Assembly (NCBI GenBank): GCA_021296235.1
Contig: JAGWAS010000001.1
Coordinates: forward strand, 1-64,000
Reading direction: 5' to 3'
DNA from: Paracoccaceae bacterium
Lineage (GTDB): Bacteria > Pseudomonadota > Alphaproteobacteria > Rhodobacterales > Rhodobacteraceae
Length of the DNA: 64,000 nucleotides
Shown: positions 1 through 8,171 of the stretch, piece by piece
Layout: each line of letters opens with the position of its first letter
Numbering within the stretch: position 1 is the first letter of the stretch
Position numbers and translations under genes: made by a program
Notes under the pieces: model-generated
Databases searched by the model: none
Seen by the model: the letters and a program-made list of their open reading frames with translations, nothing else
Told to the model about the DNA's origin: nothing

Positions 1-1700
1 TCCAAGAAGAATATGATGCCAAAAACTGGAAGCAAAAATATGATCGACAACAAGCCATCGGCAGCGGCTCCCTGCAACCCGTCGCGCAAATTCTGGAATG
101 TCATTCCCGACACGGCCAAGTCGCCGGCAGGACGACGGTGGAGAATGCCTGGCGGAAGACGCATGAAGCGATCCCAAACGGCAGCTTCCACACGCGAAGC
201 CGAGCGCGCTTCCAGCCGCATCATTGCCATGCTTTGAAAGAGGTGCAGCAGAGCACCGAGAAGGCCAAATCCCGCCACCGCAACAGCCGCCGCATACAGC
301 GTTCCAACGCTTGTTCCCACCGCGATCTGATATGCAACGAATCCAAGTGCCAATCCCGGCAACAATCTTATCAAACCACCAGGAAGCCCGGCCATCACCA
401 GCCGTGCGACATCGGCAGCCGATCCATGCAGGGCAATCCTCAGCAGGTCTGCTGGCTTCACGTTCCCTGGCGGCAATGGCCGATAGAACATCCAAGCCTC
501 GTGCCGCAGCGCATCCGCGTGATCCGCCGTTAACCGGATTCTTCGCTTGTTGACCGGGTCAATTTCCCGGTAGCCCCCAAACTTTCCCGGCAGCAGTGCT
601 ACGGGCTGGCCGTTTGCAGCGCGGAATGCCAGCAAAGCGTTGCTGTCGCCGCGCCACCAGTTGTCTTCATTTGTGAGTAGCACGCGTCTGGCACGGACGC
701 CTGAAACGTTAAGAATGTCAACAAAGGGATTGATGGATTTCACAGGCCCTGTGTGCACAGGAAACTTGAATTCAATTCCTTCATGTTTGCCTATGATTTG
801 AAGGGCATCCCTCAGTGTCTTTTCCTCATCATCAAAATCCCGGTCAATCGGCATGTCGTAAATGTTCAACAGTTTCCGTTGAGCATCTTTTTCAGCTGTA
901 CGACGGCTGATTATCCGCGCTCGTTCGAGATTCGCATCATCAACCACCGCCAATCGGCGGTTGATTCGTTCCAGGGCGAAGGCAATCGTGTGAAATGAGG
1001 CCAGTGCCGACTGCAGCATGCCTTGTCTCGCCAGTTCTTCAGTTGATTTACCTGAAAGTGTTGCCTCGCCGAGCAAAGTAAGCCAGCCAGAGCGTGTCAG
1101 TGGTATTACGGCCTCGTGCGGACCACTGGCCCCAACAAGTTCCGCTTGATCAACAATGTCCATAAAGAGGCTGGTGCCGCGCGGGGGTTCAGAAACCCAA
1201 ACCACGCCACGCCGCACCGACAAGATACCGGCCATCAAGTTCTGTGTCGTGCCGGGTTCTGCCAGCGCAGTTGGGCGAGGAGTACGAGTTACAAAACGCG
1301 AAAGCGTGTCAGTAACGGCAATCAGCCAAGTATCAATCTGTTCCGCCAACTCTGCCGGATCAACCTCCGACAACAGGGATACTGGAAGGCGTTTCAAAAT
1401 GGTGCCTGGCAATCCCTTGGCAATCAGGTTGAGCGTCGCATCTTCATCATTCTCCGGTTTGTCCGGTGCAAGTCCCGGTAATAGCCAACCCGATTCACGG
1501 CGCAGCAAGAACTGCGCCGCTGACTGCTCCACCCCATTCTTGAATTCAAACAGGAAAAGATTGACCGCGCCTTGATCAATGAACCAAACACTGTTTGGGT
1601 CATCAAGCTTGACCGGCAAATTGCCGGCACAGGGCACGGATTCGCCGGAGCAAGCGGCCAGTTCGGCGATTGACTTGTACTGCTGCCTCGAGTCCTGCAT
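1..1700 (-). CDS. NHLM-type peptide export ABC transporter, second subunit (partial, runs off left edge)
   Basis: This open frame starts at ATG 1700 and stays open to base 1 (566 codons), so the ORF track omits it. The ATG overlaps the TGA of the upstream gene (TGATG), so the two are translationally coupled. The N-terminus reads MQDSRQQYKSIAELA, followed by GNLPVKLDDPNSVWFIDQG and a strand-rich stretch (NLFLFEFKNGVE), which resembles the cyclic-nucleotide-binding-like N-terminal domain of the second ABC protein of NHLM bacteriocin-type systems. The last residues before the edge (DGLLSIIFLLPVFGIIFFL) are a transmembrane helix of the ABC membrane domain. The nucleotide-binding domain lies outside the window. 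Family assignment rests on this N-terminal pattern and on the adjacent C39-peptidase ABC gene. Role inferred: partner exporter subunit for a leader-bearing modified peptide. Confidence 0.75.
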   Translation of the reverse strand, partial: MQDSRQQYKSIAELAACSGESVPCAGNLPVKLDDPNSVWFIDQGAVNLFLFEFKNGVEQSAAQFLLRRESGWLLPGLAPDKPENDEDATLNLIAKGLPGTILKRLPVSLLSEVDPAELAEQIDTWLIAVTDTLSRFVTRTPRPTALAEPGTTQNLMAGILSVRRGVVWVSEPPRGTSLFMDIVDQAELVGASGPHEAVIPLTRSGWLTLLGEATLSGKSTEELARQGMLQSALASFHTIAFALERINRRLAVVDDANLERARIISRRTAEKDAQRKLLNIYDMPIDRDFDDEEKTLRDALQIIGKHEGIEFKFPVHTGPVKSINPFVDILNVSGVRARRVLLTNEDNWWRGDSNALLAFRAANGQPVALLPGKFGGYREIDPVNKRRIRLTADHADALRHEAWMFYRPLPPGNVKPADLLRIALHGSAADVARLVMAGLPGGLIRLLPGLALGFVAYQIAVGTSVGTLYAAAVAVAGFGLLGALLHLFQSMAMMRLEARSASRVEAAVWDRFMRLPPGILHRRPAGDLAVSGMTFQNLRDGLQGAAADGLLSIIFLLPVFGIIFFL

Positions 1701-3931
1701 CAGCCTGATTTCACCAGATTGAAATATGTGCCATCCAAGTCTGCAATCAATTCATCGTGTGTGCCGCGCTGAACTGCGACGCCCTTTTCGAGCACAACAA
1801 TTTCATCGCAATCCCGAACTGTGCTCAACCGATGTGCAACGATCAGGCAAGTTACACCTCGGCGCCTCAAGGCGTCATCAACATTTTCTTCCGTGGCTGC
1901 ATCCAGCGCACTGGTCGCCTCGTCCAAAATGAGCATGGTCGGATTTCCCAGAAGAGCACGGGCAATTTCCAACCGTTGCCGCTGGCCGCCACTGAAGTTC
2001 ATCCCACCTTCCTCAACAAGTGTCGAGTATCCCTGCGGCCGAAGCAGGATTTCGTCGTGAATACAGGCGTCCCGCGTTGCTGCGAAGACGGCCTCATCCG
2101 GAACAGCTGAATTCCATAATGTCAGGTTGTCGCGCAGGGACGCGGAAAAAAGAACGACATCTTGATCAACCATTGAAATGGACTGCCGCAATACTTCCTC
2201 GGGAACCTCATCGCGCAGATGGCCATCAAACAAAATTTCGCCCGACCAGGGCTGAAAGACCCCTGCAACCAAACGCGCCAAGGTCGATTTGCCAGACCCG
2301 CTGGGACCAACCACGGCGACCCTTTGCCCCGGCTTGATCACAAGATTGAAATCCTTGATCAAGGGGGGGCGGCTCTTATTGAAGCCGAAGGTGACGTTGC
2401 GCAATTCGAGATGGCCCGCAAGTTGGAGTCGGCCATTGAAGGTGGGTATCGATTCCGAATCCGGATCCCGGTTTTTGAAAACGGGATCTTCAGCGGTTTT
2501 GGAAATGTCTTCGAGTCTCTGCAAATCGGTTTCGAGCGCTTGGCGCTTGTGGCCGAACTCCAAAAAACGCCCGATGGGCGCAAGGAACAATTCTGCCAAG
2601 ACATAGAACCCAACCAACATGCCCAAGGTCATTTCGCCGGTGATTACCTGGCTTCCACCGATGCCCAGGACAACCGCGCTGCGGAGTGCGGCGATAAAAC
2701 CCGGAAGTGCGGCATTCACGGAACCAAGTTCGGAATAGCGCTGGCGCGCGTGCAATTCGCGTGCCTGCTGCCCACTCCAGCGTGAGAAAAAGCGGTCATC
2801 CGACCCCGTCATCCGCAGGTTGTCCGCATGACTCAACATTTGCATGCCCACGCCAATCAGCAATCCCTGTTCACGCCTCATCGCATGGCTCCGAACAGCC
2901 CGGTGCGTGTTCAGGAAATGGGCCAGCAATCCATGCAGGAGGGCCAGCAGCAACACGGTCAGTGTAAGCAGAACATCGTAGGCCAACATCGCGACAACCA
3001 GCACTACGCTCATTGCCATTTCGAAAATCAGTGCAAGATACTGGTCCGTCAAATTCTTCGCGATTCTGTCAATTGATGAAACCCGGTCCGTTAAGTCACC
3101 AACCAGCCTGTGTTCAAAAAACTCAACCGGCAACCGCAGCAGCCGCGAGAGGCCCCGACTGTAGCCGATTACCGAAATTCGGGTTGCGAAACGCTGCAGA
3201 AATCGGTGCTTAAGGAAAGAAAGGATGTAAACCAGAATACCGGTGCCAAGCAGTGCTGCCACCAGCCCGCCCCAAGGTCCATGGCTTTCCAGGACATCAT
3301 CCACGAAGATGCCGAGAGATGCGGGAATTACAAGCGCCAACAAAGTCAGCATTAGTCCGCATGCAACAATTACGGCCAATGCACTCCATGACCCGACGGG
3401 CAAGGAGCCCAATTGCTTGGAAAGGCTGGGCTGCTCGCCGCCCGGGCTGAATTCACTGCTACGCTCGAACCTCAGCGCAATTCCACTGAAACTTCCGTTG
3501 AATTCTTCAGCAGAAATTCTGCGTCGTCCCGTGGCCGGATCATTGAGCAGGAAATCGTCGCCATCAAAGCCTTCGAGAACGACAAAATGACTGAATTGCC
3601 AGAATAGGATCAGAGGTAGTTGCAACTTTCTGAGTTGATCGACACGTACACTGAGTCCACTGCATTCAAGCCCATAGTGCCTGGATGCGCGCACGATACT
3701 TGCGGCACTGCTGCCGTCGCGGCTCACCTCGCATCTTTCGCGCAATTCTGTAAGCGGAACCCAGCGCCCGAAATAGGCAAGTACGCTGCCAAGACAAGCG
3801 GCACCGCATTCCGAAGCGTGCATCTGCAGCATAATTGGCGTTGTTGCCCTGCGCCTCGAAAAGTCAGTTGCGGTTTTGTCGCCTGTTCTTTGATTCAAAC
3901 CCTTGATGCCCTCAATTTGGGTATGCCCCAA
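1700..3931 (-). CDS. NHLM-type peptidase/ABC transporter (C39 peptidase, membrane and ATPase domains)
   Basis: This 743-residue inner-membrane exporter removes a leader peptide and pumps out the core peptide. Residues about 35-160 are a C39 cysteine peptidase: the catalytic Cys is in SECGAACLG, the His in FSHFVVLEGF and the Asp in LLNDPATG. A six-helix ABC membrane domain follows (about 180-460). The ATPase has Walker A GPSGSGKST, signature NFSGGQRQRL, Walker B MLILDEATSALD and the H-loop in IVAHRLSTV. The order peptidase-TM-NBD and the length fit the NHLM micro-ABC1 family. No ATG lies near the N-terminus; the track start is TTG 3931, and another TTG at 3895 is preceded by GAGGG, so the start is uncertain. 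The downstream gene is the second ABC subunit; upstream is a short adaptor. Confidence 0.88.
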   Translation of the reverse strand: MGHTQIEGIKGLNQRTGDKTATDFSRRRATTPIMLQMHASECGAACLGSVLAYFGRWVPLTELRERCEVSRDGSSAASIVRASRHYGLECSGLSVRVDQLRKLQLPLILFWQFSHFVVLEGFDGDDFLLNDPATGRRRISAEEFNGSFSGIALRFERSSEFSPGGEQPSLSKQLGSLPVGSWSALAVIVACGLMLTLLALVIPASLGIFVDDVLESHGPWGGLVAALLGTGILVYILSFLKHRFLQRFATRISVIGYSRGLSRLLRLPVEFFEHRLVGDLTDRVSSIDRIAKNLTDQYLALIFEMAMSVVLVVAMLAYDVLLTLTVLLLALLHGLLAHFLNTHRAVRSHAMRREQGLLIGVGMQMLSHADNLRMTGSDDRFFSRWSGQQARELHARQRYSELGSVNAALPGFIAALRSAVVLGIGGSQVITGEMTLGMLVGFYVLAELFLAPIGRFLEFGHKRQALETDLQRLEDISKTAEDPVFKNRDPDSESIPTFNGRLQLAGHLELRNVTFGFNKSRPPLIKDFNLVIKPGQRVAVVGPSGSGKSTLARLVAGVFQPWSGEILFDGHLRDEVPEEVLRQSISMVDQDVVLFSASLRDNLTLWNSAVPDEAVFAATRDACIHDEILLRPQGYSTLVEEGGMNFSGGQRQRLEIARALLGNPTMLILDEATSALDAATEENVDDALRRRGVTCLIVAHRLSTVRDCDEIVVLEKGVAVQRGTHDELIADLDGTYFNLVKSG

Positions 3932-4083
3932 CTGACTTGAAACTTGCCCGGTTCGAACTGCTGGCTAGTCAATAGGCTGCCCTTCTTGCACGGTCAATGT
4001 CGGTTTACCCAGGAGCTTCTGCGATAAGGTTGTCGGGTTACCTGCAAATGTTTGGATGAATTCCAAAACGTTCGATTCTGCAG

Positions 4084-4635
4084 CTATGAACGCTGCAATC
4101 CCAATACCGAGATCGGAGATTTTCTGCCGAGTTCAATGACGATCCGGCATTCCTTGCCCGCAACGGAAGCAACATCAAGAAATTCATCAAGCACCATGTC
4201 GACGCGCAACAATGACACCGGAAGCGCTGACTCAATCGCCGAAAGTTCCTCGGACAGTGGAATGGTGGAAATTGCCGCGATCTCTCCGTCAAATGTCTCT
4301 GCATCTCCGTTTGCCAAATCCAATTTCACCGCCGCAAGCATCCCAACATTGATGTTCGGCACAGCATCACCATCAACCAAAACAAGCACCTGAACGGTTC
4401 GGTTGCCCTCAAGCAGCTCTTTGCCTGGTTCGACCACAACACCGTCAACCGAAAGGGTGCGGGTTACGTTGCCAAAGAAGAGCCATGCCGCAAGGATGAA
4501 CAGCAAAAACGCAATGGCAGCGACAAGAATGCGCTCCCGCGGCGTGGAAATTGTCAGTAACCGGTTTAGTTGCTCACGTTCCTCCTTTGCCTCGGCAACA
4601 GTGTCATGAAATGAGTCAAATGGATTGTTGAACAC
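4084..4635 (-). CDS. short membrane-anchored secretion adaptor (HlyD-like) of the NHLM system
   Basis: This 183-residue protein has a cytoplasmic N-terminus of about 32 residues, one transmembrane helix (RILVAAIAFLLFILAAWLFFG) and a strand-rich periplasmic part. Its position before the two exporter genes and this topology match the HlyD-like secretion proteins of NHLM clusters. It is much shorter than typical HlyD adaptors and shows no long coiled-coil hairpin. The last residues (VIELGRKSPISVLGLQRS) resemble the natural C-terminal strand of the family, so it may be a compact form rather than a truncated one. A frameshift into the overlapping 4038-4304 frame was considered but gives no family-like sequence. 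Role inferred: links the ABC pump to the envelope. Confidence 0.6.
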   Translation of the reverse strand: MFNNPFDSFHDTVAEAKEEREQLNRLLTISTPRERILVAAIAFLLFILAAWLFFGNVTRTLSVDGVVVEPGKELLEGNRTVQVLVLVDGDAVPNINVGMLAAVKLDLANGDAETFDGEIAAISTIPLSEELSAIESALPVSLLRVDMVLDEFLDVASVAGKECRIVIELGRKSPISVLGLQRS

Positions 4636-5178
4636 GATTGTGACGAGCCTTCATGCAATGATCAAGCAAGGACGAAGTATGACTGATTCGACCCGAGCGA
4701 ACTATTTAAGGATCACATCCTGTCCCAACCAACAGAGTCAAGACTGCAAATTTGGAAACTCAATCCGCTTCGATGCTTCCCGGAACAGGTTGGATCAGCG
4801 GGAAAGGCAAGCGGATTCCCGATCAGGAGTCATTGGCACCGCGATCAGTTTCAAGGTGATCAGGTATCGGACCCATGCAACCCGCAACACAACGGCCCAC
4901 CCTGCAACCGTCGGGACGGCAACTGCAAATGTTGGCACAACGAGCACTCAATATCCACGCAGATCGGCAACGCTGTCGCGATTTGCCGTTCCGGACGCGA
5001 TTGAGAACAGCGCAAATTTGAAACAGCAATCAAGACAAGCCATTTTTTGTGCCACTGCGCAGCCAATGAAAACCAATGGAAATTCCTCAATTCGGCAACC
5101 TCCGTTTCCGGGCTACATTTGTTTGGCGCTCAGAGACGCGATACACACATCAATCCAGTCTCGTGAAACAGGATTGAT
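4636..5178. other. intergenic region between the exporter operon and kynureninase
   Basis: No convincing gene was found in this 540-base gap, which should hold divergent promoters. I looked for a leader-type precursor peptide (Gly-Gly motif or nitrile-hydratase-like leader) on both strands and saw none. The Cys-rich ORF at 4823-5029 minus is a frame with no recognisable leader. One minus frame (5043 to 4795) would encode a small hydrophobic protein if a single in-frame TGA were read through or repaired; see findings. Confidence 0.5.
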
Positions 5179-6393
5179 GTGAAACAACCGGCAGCCGGAT
5201 TCACCAACTTTGAGCTAACGCGGGAGTTTTTTCATCTTCCGCCCGGTTTAACTTATCTGGACGGAAACTCACTCGGTCCGCTTCCGCGAAAGCTGCCCGC
5301 GAGTATCAACCGTGTGTTGGCGGAACAGTGGGGAGAATTGCTCATAGGGGCCTGGGAGCAGGCGGAATGGATGGTTCAGCCGTTCCGAACGGGTGATCGC
5401 ATCGGCGACCTGATTGGCGCCCCACCCGGAACTGTCGTTGTTGGTGACACACTGTCGGTTAAAGTCTACCAAGCACTCGGTGCAGCACTGGCCATGAATC
5501 CCGGCAGAAGGATCGTGCTGACGGACAGTGGCAATTTTCCATCAGATCTCTACATGGCCGAGGCACTCCTCAAGACTGTGGGTGAAGGACACCAATTGAA
5601 GGTTGTCCCGCCCACCGAGGTTTGCGCTCAACTCAACGAGGACGTGGCGGTTCTCATGCTGACAGAGGTTGATTACCGCACTGGTCGGCGGCATGAAATG
5701 ACGACACTGAACAAGATTGCCCGCGAATGTGGAGTCATCACAATTTGGGATCTTGCACATTCGGTTGGTGCAATCGAGGTGGATGTTTCAGGCTCGAATG
5801 CGGATTTTGCAGTCGGATGCACTTACAAATACCTCAATGGTGGACCTGGGGCACCGGCCTTCATCTATGTGTCCAAGGCAATAATCGATTCCGTCGAGTC
5901 GCCATTGACCGGCTGGTTGGGACACTCAGCGCCTTTCAAATTTTCACCAAGTTACGATCCAGGCCCGGGAATCGCACGAATGCGGATTGGCACACCTCCC
6001 GTGGTTGGCCTCTTCGCGCTTGATGTCGCACTTGATGTTTGGGAACTCGCAACCATCGGGGATGTGGCGCAGCGTGCAGCGGAACTCACTCAATCATTCA
6101 TTGCCGGAGTTGAAAGGACCTGCCCGGAAATTGAACTTGCGTCACCACGGGACCCTGCATCAAGGGGGAGCCACGTATCTTTCCGCCATCCTGAAGGGTA
6201 TGCGATCATGCGGACTTTGATCGCCAATAGGGTCATTGGCGACTTTCGGGAACCCGACATTATGAGATTTGGATTCGCTCCGCTCTACAATGGAGACGGT
6301 TGCGTCTCGACGGCAATCCAAGAGTTGCGGAAGGCAATTGATCTCAAACCTTGGGAGTCCGAATGTTTCAAGGTCAGGGCGGCGGTAACTTGA
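5179..6393 (+). CDS. kynU: kynureninase
   Basis: A PLP-dependent fold-type I hydrolase that cleaves L-kynurenine to anthranilate and L-alanine (and 3-hydroxykynurenine to 3-hydroxyanthranilate) in cytoplasmic tryptophan breakdown. The 404-residue length is normal. Diagnostic stretches are YLDGNSLGPLP at the N-terminus, IWDLAHSVGA (cofactor aspartate), GCTYKYLNGGPGAPAF with the Schiff-base lysine near residue 217, and DFREPDIMRFGFAPLY near the C-terminus. The start is GTG 5179; no strong ribosome-binding site is visible. The usual partners (tryptophan dioxygenase, formamidase) are not beside it, so it stands alone between the peptide exporter and tRNA-Thr. The product family is secure; whether it supplies anthranilate for catabolism or for a modified peptide cannot be told. 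Confidence 0.93.
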   Translation: MKQPAAGFTNFELTREFFHLPPGLTYLDGNSLGPLPRKLPASINRVLAEQWGELLIGAWEQAEWMVQPFRTGDRIGDLIGAPPGTVVVGDTLSVKVYQALGAALAMNPGRRIVLTDSGNFPSDLYMAEALLKTVGEGHQLKVVPPTEVCAQLNEDVAVLMLTEVDYRTGRRHEMTTLNKIARECGVITIWDLAHSVGAIEVDVSGSNADFAVGCTYKYLNGGPGAPAFIYVSKAIIDSVESPLTGWLGHSAPFKFSPSYDPGPGIARMRIGTPPVVGLFALDVALDVWELATIGDVAQRAAELTQSFIAGVERTCPEIELASPRDPASRGSHVSFRHPEGYAIMRTLIANRVIGDFREPDIMRFGFAPLYNGDGCVSTAIQELRKAIDLKPWESECFKVRAAVT

Positions 6394-6735
6394 ACGTTCC
6401 GACAAGGAATGAGGGCCAAATCCCAAAACAGTGCGACGGCTCAACCGGGACCTCGGGCAGGCAATTCAGCTTGGATTGCACGGATGCCAAACAAGGCATG
6501 TCAATTTGTCGTCGGGATCGAACCAAAATCGGCAACAAAGGTTCAAGTGATTGATTGTCGAACCGCTGCTGCTTGAGTCTTCAGCAGCCGTGCGGCCGGT
6601 GGCGTGCGACATGAACTCCACCGCACCCAACCTAGCAAAATTTCTTTCCAACGGAATCGAAGCCGCCCCAACCGGGTGCTCGCTGCAGGCAGGCCAATTG
6701 CTGAGAACGCAATCGCCCACCCCGGCAAAGAACCA
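6394..6735. other. intergenic, no gene seen
   Basis: The 340 bases between kynU and tRNA-Thr contain no frame with family resemblance. A spurious ORF (6551-6877 plus) is created by reading through the tRNA complement. No clear terminator hairpin was found. Confidence 0.5.
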
Positions 6736-6811
6736 TGGTGCCCTCAGAGAGACTCGAACTCCCGACCCCCTGATTACAAATCAGATGCTCTACCGGCTGA
6801 GCTATGAGGGC
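6736..6811 (-). tRNA. tRNA-Thr (anticodon UGU)
   Basis: The reverse complement folds as a standard cloverleaf: acceptor GCCCTCA/TGAGGGC, D-stem GCTC/GAGC, anticodon stem TCTGA/TCAGG with loop TTTGTAA (anticodon TGT, reads ACA), T-arm GGGAGTTCGAGTCTCTC-like, discriminator A and an encoded CCA. Total 76 nt. The threonyl-tRNA synthetase gene lies about 1.4 kb away on the other strand. Confidence 0.95.
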
Positions 6812-6970
6812 ATCGAGGATGCAATAGGCTCAGCTCGGCGCAGATGCAACATTCCCAAGACCGTATTGTCGGATTGAGCCTTTCTGCAACACGCAGGCCG
6901 ATATATTGCAGTCATGCACCGAAACGAGGGTGCGGACGCAAACTTTCCACCGCGAAGGGAGCACCAAAAG

Positions 6971-7183
6971 ATGGAATGGCTCATGGCATTGGGATTTGCA
7001 ATTTGTCTTGCCGGCCTTGGTGGGATCATTCATTGCATACTGCGCGCAATGAGGTTGAGGCACTCCGCCCTGCCTGAATCGGAAATGAGGAGTCAACTTC
7101 AACGCCTTGTACCGGTCAACTATGGATCCGTGTTGCTTTCCATTCTTGGTCTGTGCCTGATCGTTGTCGGGATGATGCTGTGA
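6971..7183 (+). CDS. small two-helix membrane protein, unknown function
   Basis: This 70-residue protein has an N-terminal helix (EWLMALGFAICLAGLGGII), a short basic loop (RAMRLRHSALPESEMRSQLQRL) and a C-terminal helix (YGSVLLSILGLCLIVVGMML). The track ORF begins at 6914, but ATG 6971 has a GGGAG ribosome-binding site nine bases upstream and starts directly with the first helix, so I use it. I do not recognise a named family. It lies next to a convergent alpha/beta hydrolase gene and close to thrS. It may be a conserved small inner-membrane protein; no function is assigned. Confidence 0.65.
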   Translation: MEWLMALGFAICLAGLGGIIHCILRAMRLRHSALPESEMRSQLQRLVPVNYGSVLLSILGLCLIVVGMML

Positions 7184-7202
7184 AGATCCGCCGGGGCACA
7201 AC

Positions 7203-7949
7203 TCAGGCTGCAAGCACCGATTCAACCGATTGCTCAATTAGAAGAAGGCAATCCGGACTCGAAAATCTGTGGTCGGCCCCCTTCACCAAATGCAATCTGA
7301 CGTCGGTGCCGGTAACATGTCCAAGCAAACGGATAGCCACCTCCTGATTGACATCCTCATCCGCCGTGCCCTGGAGAAATCTGGCAGGGAAAGGCAAATG
7401 AAGGGGATTCTTCAGCACCAAATTGGTCATCCCGTCATCAATCAGTCGTTTGGTTATAATCATGGGGTTGTCCGAGCGGTCGCTGGGCACCTCCACCTTT
7501 CCGTCCTTTTCCAATGCAGCCAGTTGAACCTCCGACAGGCGGAATTCCCTGAAATCCTCGGTAAAGTCCGGCGCTGCGGCAATTCCGACGAACCCCAGCA
7601 TCCGCTCCGGAATCCGCGTTGCAAGTATCAAGCCTATCCATCCGCCCATTGACGAACCCACCACAACTTGAGGACCATCGGTGAGCCTTGAAACGGCGTC
7701 CATCGCATCCTCGGTCCAGTCGCTGATGCATCCATCCTCAAACCGGCCGGAGGAACGCCCGTGCCCCGTGTAATCGAACCGCAAATACGCTCTACCATCG
7801 CGTTTTGCCCAATTCTCCAGGTGAAGTGCCTTCGTTCCATTCATGTTCGAGCTCAATCCGCCCAGGAAAACAACCCCCGGCTGCTGTCCCTTGGTCCGGC
7901 AGTAGGCCAGGGATCTGCCATTTCCCAATTCAAGATGCCTTGTCTCCAT
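7203..7949 (-). CDS. alpha/beta hydrolase
   Basis: A 248-residue cytoplasmic serine hydrolase. The oxyanion region is VVFLGGLSSNMNG, the nucleophile elbow is GSSMGGW (Ser in G-x-S-x-G), an acidic residue is expected around QGTADEDV, and the catalytic His is in KGADHRFS. YLRFDYTGHGRSSG is typical of the hydrolase family that includes short-chain carboxyl esterases and BEM46/PIR7-like proteins. The ORF extends upstream to 8057, but ATG 7949 has GAAGGACG as a ribosome-binding site and begins the family-like sequence METRHLELGNG. It is convergent with the small membrane protein gene and divergent from thrS. The substrate is unknown. Confidence 0.8.
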   Translation of the reverse strand: METRHLELGNGRSLAYCRTKGQQPGVVFLGGLSSNMNGTKALHLENWAKRDGRAYLRFDYTGHGRSSGRFEDGCISDWTEDAMDAVSRLTDGPQVVVGSSMGGWIGLILATRIPERMLGFVGIAAAPDFTEDFREFRLSEVQLAALEKDGKVEVPSDRSDNPMIITKRLIDDGMTNLVLKNPLHLPFPARFLQGTADEDVNQEVAIRLLGHVTGTDVRLHLVKGADHRFSSPDCLLLIEQSVESVLAA

Positions 7950-8171
7950 TAATTTCGTCCTTCTCTTCACAACTGAAGAAGCCGCCGTTGAGCCGGGCGG
8001 TCGATCTGGTCTGAATACCCAAACCCCGCCTGAATGCGGTAGATGCATGGAACCCACAACATTTTTTTCCGCAGCAACTTGGATTTTGTCATTGACCGGG
8101 TGGCGGTTATGGCTATTTCACCAACTTCCCGCAACCGGGCGTTTCGTGGGCGCCAAACAGACGAGGACTCC

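Noticed and set aside
4038-4304. Possible frameshifted C-terminus of the adaptor
   Set aside because: The alternative frame has no adaptor-like sequence, and the annotated frame ends in a plausible natural C-terminus.
4823-5029. 68-codon Cys-rich minus ORF, considered as a precursor peptide for the NHLM exporter
   Set aside because: No leader-like N-terminus, no GG cleavage motif and no ribosome-binding site; Cys content arises from one reading of the frame.
6551-6877. 108-codon plus ORF containing LRETRTPDPLITNQMLYRLSYEG
   Set aside because: It is the antisense translation of tRNA-Thr, a well-known spurious protein.
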